Shown: positions 61,735 through 64,000 of the stretch, piece by piece | Layout of the letters: every line of letters begins with the position of its first letter | Numbering within the stretch: the stretch's first letter is position 1 | Assembly: GCA_016788165.1 (NCBI GenBank) | Contig: JAEUTH010000008.1 | Location: 1 to 64,000 of the forward strand | Reading direction: 5' to 3' | Length of the DNA stretch: 64,000 nt | From: Bacteroidia bacterium | GTDB taxonomy: Bacteria > Bacteroidota > Bacteroidia > AKYH767-A > OLB10 | Program-made: the position numbers and the translations under genes | Notes under the pieces: model-generated | Told to the model about the DNA's origin: nothing | Seen by the model: only the letters and a program-made list of their open reading frames with translations | The model's database searches: none

Positions 61735-62580
61735 TTGTTGGAATTTAAAAATTTTGTAGTAGCCTTTATTGTTGCCGTTAGCTTTCAATTTTATTGTAAA
61801 GCCGGTAATGAAAATATGCCGGCCGGTGCCCGCGCTGCAGGTATGGGCAACGCTGCAGTTACTTTAACCGATATGTGGTCGGCATTTCAAAATCAGGCCG
61901 GCTTGGCAACTTTAAAAGGCTTGCACATTGGCGCTTTTAACCAACTCAGATACGGCCAAACCGAGCTGATGCAAAACGCTTTGGTAGTTGCATTACCATT
62001 AAAAGATGTAGGCACTTTTGCAGTTACATTTAATCAATTTGGTTATAGCGCTTATAACGAACAAAAAGTAGGTATTGCATATGCACGCAGTTTTGGTAAA
62101 ACGGTTTCGGCAGCTATGCAGTTAAATTATAATGGCACCAACATTAGCGATAATTACTATGGTAATAACCATGCTGTAACAGTCGAAGCGGGTATGCGTA
62201 TCATACTGTTGCCTGAGTTAACTTTTGGCGTACATGTTTATAATCCTACGCGTGCTGCACTTAACAACTACAATGATGAACGCATTCCCACCACATTTAA
62301 AGCAGGTTTAGGTTATCAGTTAAATGAGAAAGTTTTAATTGCTGCCGAAATTGAAAAAACATCTGAAACAAAGCCTGTTTTTAAAACAGGATTCGAATAC
62401 CAATTTGTAAAAAAGATGTGGTTGCGGGCGGGATTTAGCACCAATCAAAATCAGGGATATTTTGGTTTGGGCATGCAACTTAAACAACTACAGATAAATT
62501 TTGCGGCATCATTTCATCAAACATTAGGCTTCACACCACATGCCGATTTAGGTTACAACTTTGTGTCTGCAAATCCGTAA
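61735..62580 (+). CDS. PorV/PorQ-like outer-membrane protein (TTG start)
   Basis: The 281-residue protein resembles the PorV/PorQ group of FadL-like barrels tied to T9SS: right after the signal peptide comes 'ARAAGMGNAAVTLTDMWSAF' with 'QNQAGLA' in place of the usual NPAGLA, then regular amphipathic strands to the end. The signal peptide (MLEFKNFVVAFIVAVSFQF..., cleavage near YCKA) exists only if translation begins at TTG 61735 or TTG 61738; the first in-frame ATG (61816) would remove it. So a non-ATG start is likely. Its stop codon overlaps the ATG of the next gene (TAATG). PorQ or a paralogue are both possible. Confidence 0.78.
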   Translation: MLEFKNFVVAFIVAVSFQFYCKAGNENMPAGARAAGMGNAAVTLTDMWSAFQNQAGLATLKGLHIGAFNQLRYGQTELMQNALVVALPLKDVGTFAVTFNQFGYSAYNEQKVGIAYARSFGKTVSAAMQLNYNGTNISDNYYGNNHAVTVEAGMRIILLPELTFGVHVYNPTRAALNNYNDERIPTTFKAGLGYQLNEKVLIAAEIEKTSETKPVFKTGFEYQFVKKMWLRAGFSTNQNQGYFGLGMQLKQLQINFAASFHQTLGFTPHADLGYNFVSANP

Positions 62581-64000
62581 TGAAACATTACTACCTACAT
62601 AGCTTATGCCTGTTAATTTGTTGCGCATGTATGTTAAATGTGCAAGCACAGGTTACACCTGTAAACAACGAGCAACATCTGGACGACCGCATTGAACTGA
62701 ATGCCGAAAACAGTGTAGAGGGTATGGACTTTGACGAGTTGAAAATTATTTGGGACGAATTTGCCAAGCGGCCCATCAATCTAAACAAAACAACTAAAGA
62801 ACAACTGCAGCAACTGGCTTTACTTACCGATTATCAGATAGACCAATTGTTACAACACCGCCAAAAAAATGGCGATTTAATTGCTTTGCAAGAATTGCAA
62901 GCAGTTAATGGTTTTGATGCAGATGATATACAACGTATTTTGCCTTTTGTAACAGTTACTACAAATGTAAATGACTTGCACTTGTCGTTTAGCCAATATA
63001 TAACCCAGGGTAACCATCAATTATTACTGCGAACCGAAAGCGTGTTAAATGAACAGGCTGGCTATAATCCCAAAGACAGCAACGATGCCAGCTATGCCGG
63101 CAGCCCTTACCGGTTATATATGCGTTACCGGATTTTTATGCAACGAAAATATAGCTTTGGCATAGTTGCCGAAAAAGATCCAGGCGAATCACTATTAACC
63201 GATAACAATAAGTGGAAGGGATTTGATTATTACTCGGCACATTTATTTGTGCGCGATATAGGTATCGTTAAATCATTGGCCATTGGCGATTATCAGGTTG
63301 AATATGGGCAAGGCTTAACCTTGTGGAGTGGATTGGCTTTTGGTAAATCGGCCGACCCGGTAACCGTTATCCGTTTTGCTAATGGCTTGCGTCCTTATAC
63401 ATCCGTAAACGAAACCATTTTCAGACGCGGAATTGCTGTGTCTTTATTACCTGCAAAAAATTGGCGTGTTGATGCATACTACAGTAACCGCCTTAGCGAT
63501 GGTAACGTTGCAACAATTGATTCATTAAATCAGATTAGCGAGTTTACAAGTATTCAATCGTCAGGTTTACACCGCACCGATGCTGAGTTAGCCGATAAAG
63601 GCTCGGTTAGAATTCAATCTTATGGCGGGCATATTACCTATCGTAAAAATCAACTGGAAGTTGGTTTTACAGGTGCTGCAACACATTTAAATAAAAATTT
63701 ACAACGGACGTATCAGCTTTACAATCAGTTTCAGTTTAGTGGACAAAATTTTTTTAATACAGGTATTGATTACAAATTGTTGCTACGTAACTTTAATTTC
63801 TTTGGCGAAATATCACGCTCCCAGAATGGAGCCATGGCAACTATTAATGGCGTAATAATGAGTGTTGACCCAAAACTTACTTTTACATTATTATACCGGA
63901 ACTATGGTAAGAAGTATGAAGCTATTGAAAGTAATGCCATTGCCGAATCGGATAATGTAAACGAACGCGGTTTGTATGCAGGCTACTCATTTAAACCGGT
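62580..64000 (+). CDS. Helix-hairpin-helix outer-membrane protein, cut by window edge
   Basis: The frame opens with ATG at 62580, overlapping the stop of the PorV/Q-like gene, and remains open to the end of the window (473 codons seen). It has a signal peptide (MKHYYLHSLCLLICCACMLNVQAQ). Residues about 66-125 (INLNKTTKEQLQQLALLTD... GFDADDIQRI) contain two helix-hairpin-helix-type units like those of ComEA. The rest alternates aromatic and polar strands (for example YRLYMRYRIFMQRKYSFGIV, DYQVEYGQGLTLW), which suggests a large beta-barrel. Such proteins occur across Bacteroidota with no known function. DNA binding is implied by the helix-hairpin-helix but unproven. Confidence 0.8.
   Translation, partial: MKHYYLHSLCLLICCACMLNVQAQVTPVNNEQHLDDRIELNAENSVEGMDFDELKIIWDEFAKRPINLNKTTKEQLQQLALLTDYQIDQLLQHRQKNGDLIALQELQAVNGFDADDIQRILPFVTVTTNVNDLHLSFSQYITQGNHQLLLRTESVLNEQAGYNPKDSNDASYAGSPYRLYMRYRIFMQRKYSFGIVAEKDPGESLLTDNNKWKGFDYYSAHLFVRDIGIVKSLAIGDYQVEYGQGLTLWSGLAFGKSADPVTVIRFANGLRPYTSVNETIFRRGIAVSLLPAKNWRVDAYYSNRLSDGNVATIDSLNQISEFTSIQSSGLHRTDAELADKGSVRIQSYGGHITYRKNQLEVGFTGAATHLNKNLQRTYQLYNQFQFSGQNFFNTGIDYKLLLRNFNFFGEISRSQNGAMATINGVIMSVDPKLTFTLLYRNYGKKYEAIESNAIAESDNVNERGLYAGYSFKP

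Noticed and set aside
1-64000. CRISPR arrays, insertion sequences, prophage, restriction or toxin-antitoxin systems
   Set aside because: I looked for spaced direct repeats, transposase, integrase, nuclease and methylase patterns on both strands and found none. The only clear tandem repeat is the coding 42-bp array.

Overview
The window is a stretch of chromosome from a Bacteroidota bacterium. A free-living relative of the Chitinophagales/Sphingobacteriia is my best guess from gene style alone. The evidence is the gliding genes gldA, gldB and gldC, C-terminal sorting domains of the type IX secretion system (T9SS) of both types, several TAnnTTTG -7 promoter boxes, few Shine-Dalgarno sequences, a glycine-lipid gene pair, and a complete Bacteroidota-style division and cell-wall (dcw) cluster. 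No rRNA, insertion sequence, prophage, CRISPR array or origin was seen. Most of the window is core genome.

Layout. 1-7.2 kb, all minus strand: a cut exported protein and a small sorting-domain-like protein, metK, gldA with a polyprenol-phosphate mannose synthase-like gene, then an exported hypothetical, a YbjQ protein, a UbiA-like membrane protein and kynureninase. 7.4-11.3 kb, plus: two exported proteins, one a thermolysin-family (M4) T9SS cargo protease. 11.4-19.6 kb, minus: M28 peptidase and gpsA, then (after a plus-strand haem-binding gene) mscS, exbB-exbD-tonB, folC and tRNA-Val. 19.7-26.2 kb: a charge-segregated 64-residue protein, nadE, a PorT-like barrel, gldB-gldC, engB and a GlsB/GlsA-like pair for N-acyl amino-acid lipids. 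26.7-42.1 kb, plus: mraZ-rsmH-ftsL-ftsI-murE-mraY-murD-ftsW-murG-murC-ftsQ-ftsA-ftsZ, closed by a terminator. 42.3-64 kb: a type B T9SS cargo, uvrA, proS, a repeat-bearing lipoprotein, a FadL-like barrel, sppA, a GH3-family enzyme coupled to a secreted protein of unknown function, a deoxynucleoside kinase, a large PKD-domain T9SS cargo, carA, purE, and an overlapping pair made of a PorV/PorQ-like protein and a helix-hairpin-helix outer-membrane protein that runs off the end.

How the genes fit together. The dcw cluster supplies lipid II synthesis (MurC, MurD, MurE, MraY, MurG) and the divisome (FtsL, FtsI, FtsW, FtsQ, FtsA, FtsZ). murF, murB and ddl are not in the window. A second theme is the outer membrane and cell surface: GldA/B/C, PorT-like and PorV/Q-like proteins, three clear T9SS cargos, Ton energy transduction and aminolipid synthesis.

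I did not find a clear-cut new defence or mobile system. The best leads for undescribed biology are the PorV/Q-like plus helix-hairpin-helix barrel pair at the right end, the coupled GH3/unknown secreted protein pair, the 42-bp tandem repeats in an Asn-rich lipoprotein, the stand-alone sorting-domain-like protein near the left end, and the Lys/Asp bipartite small protein.
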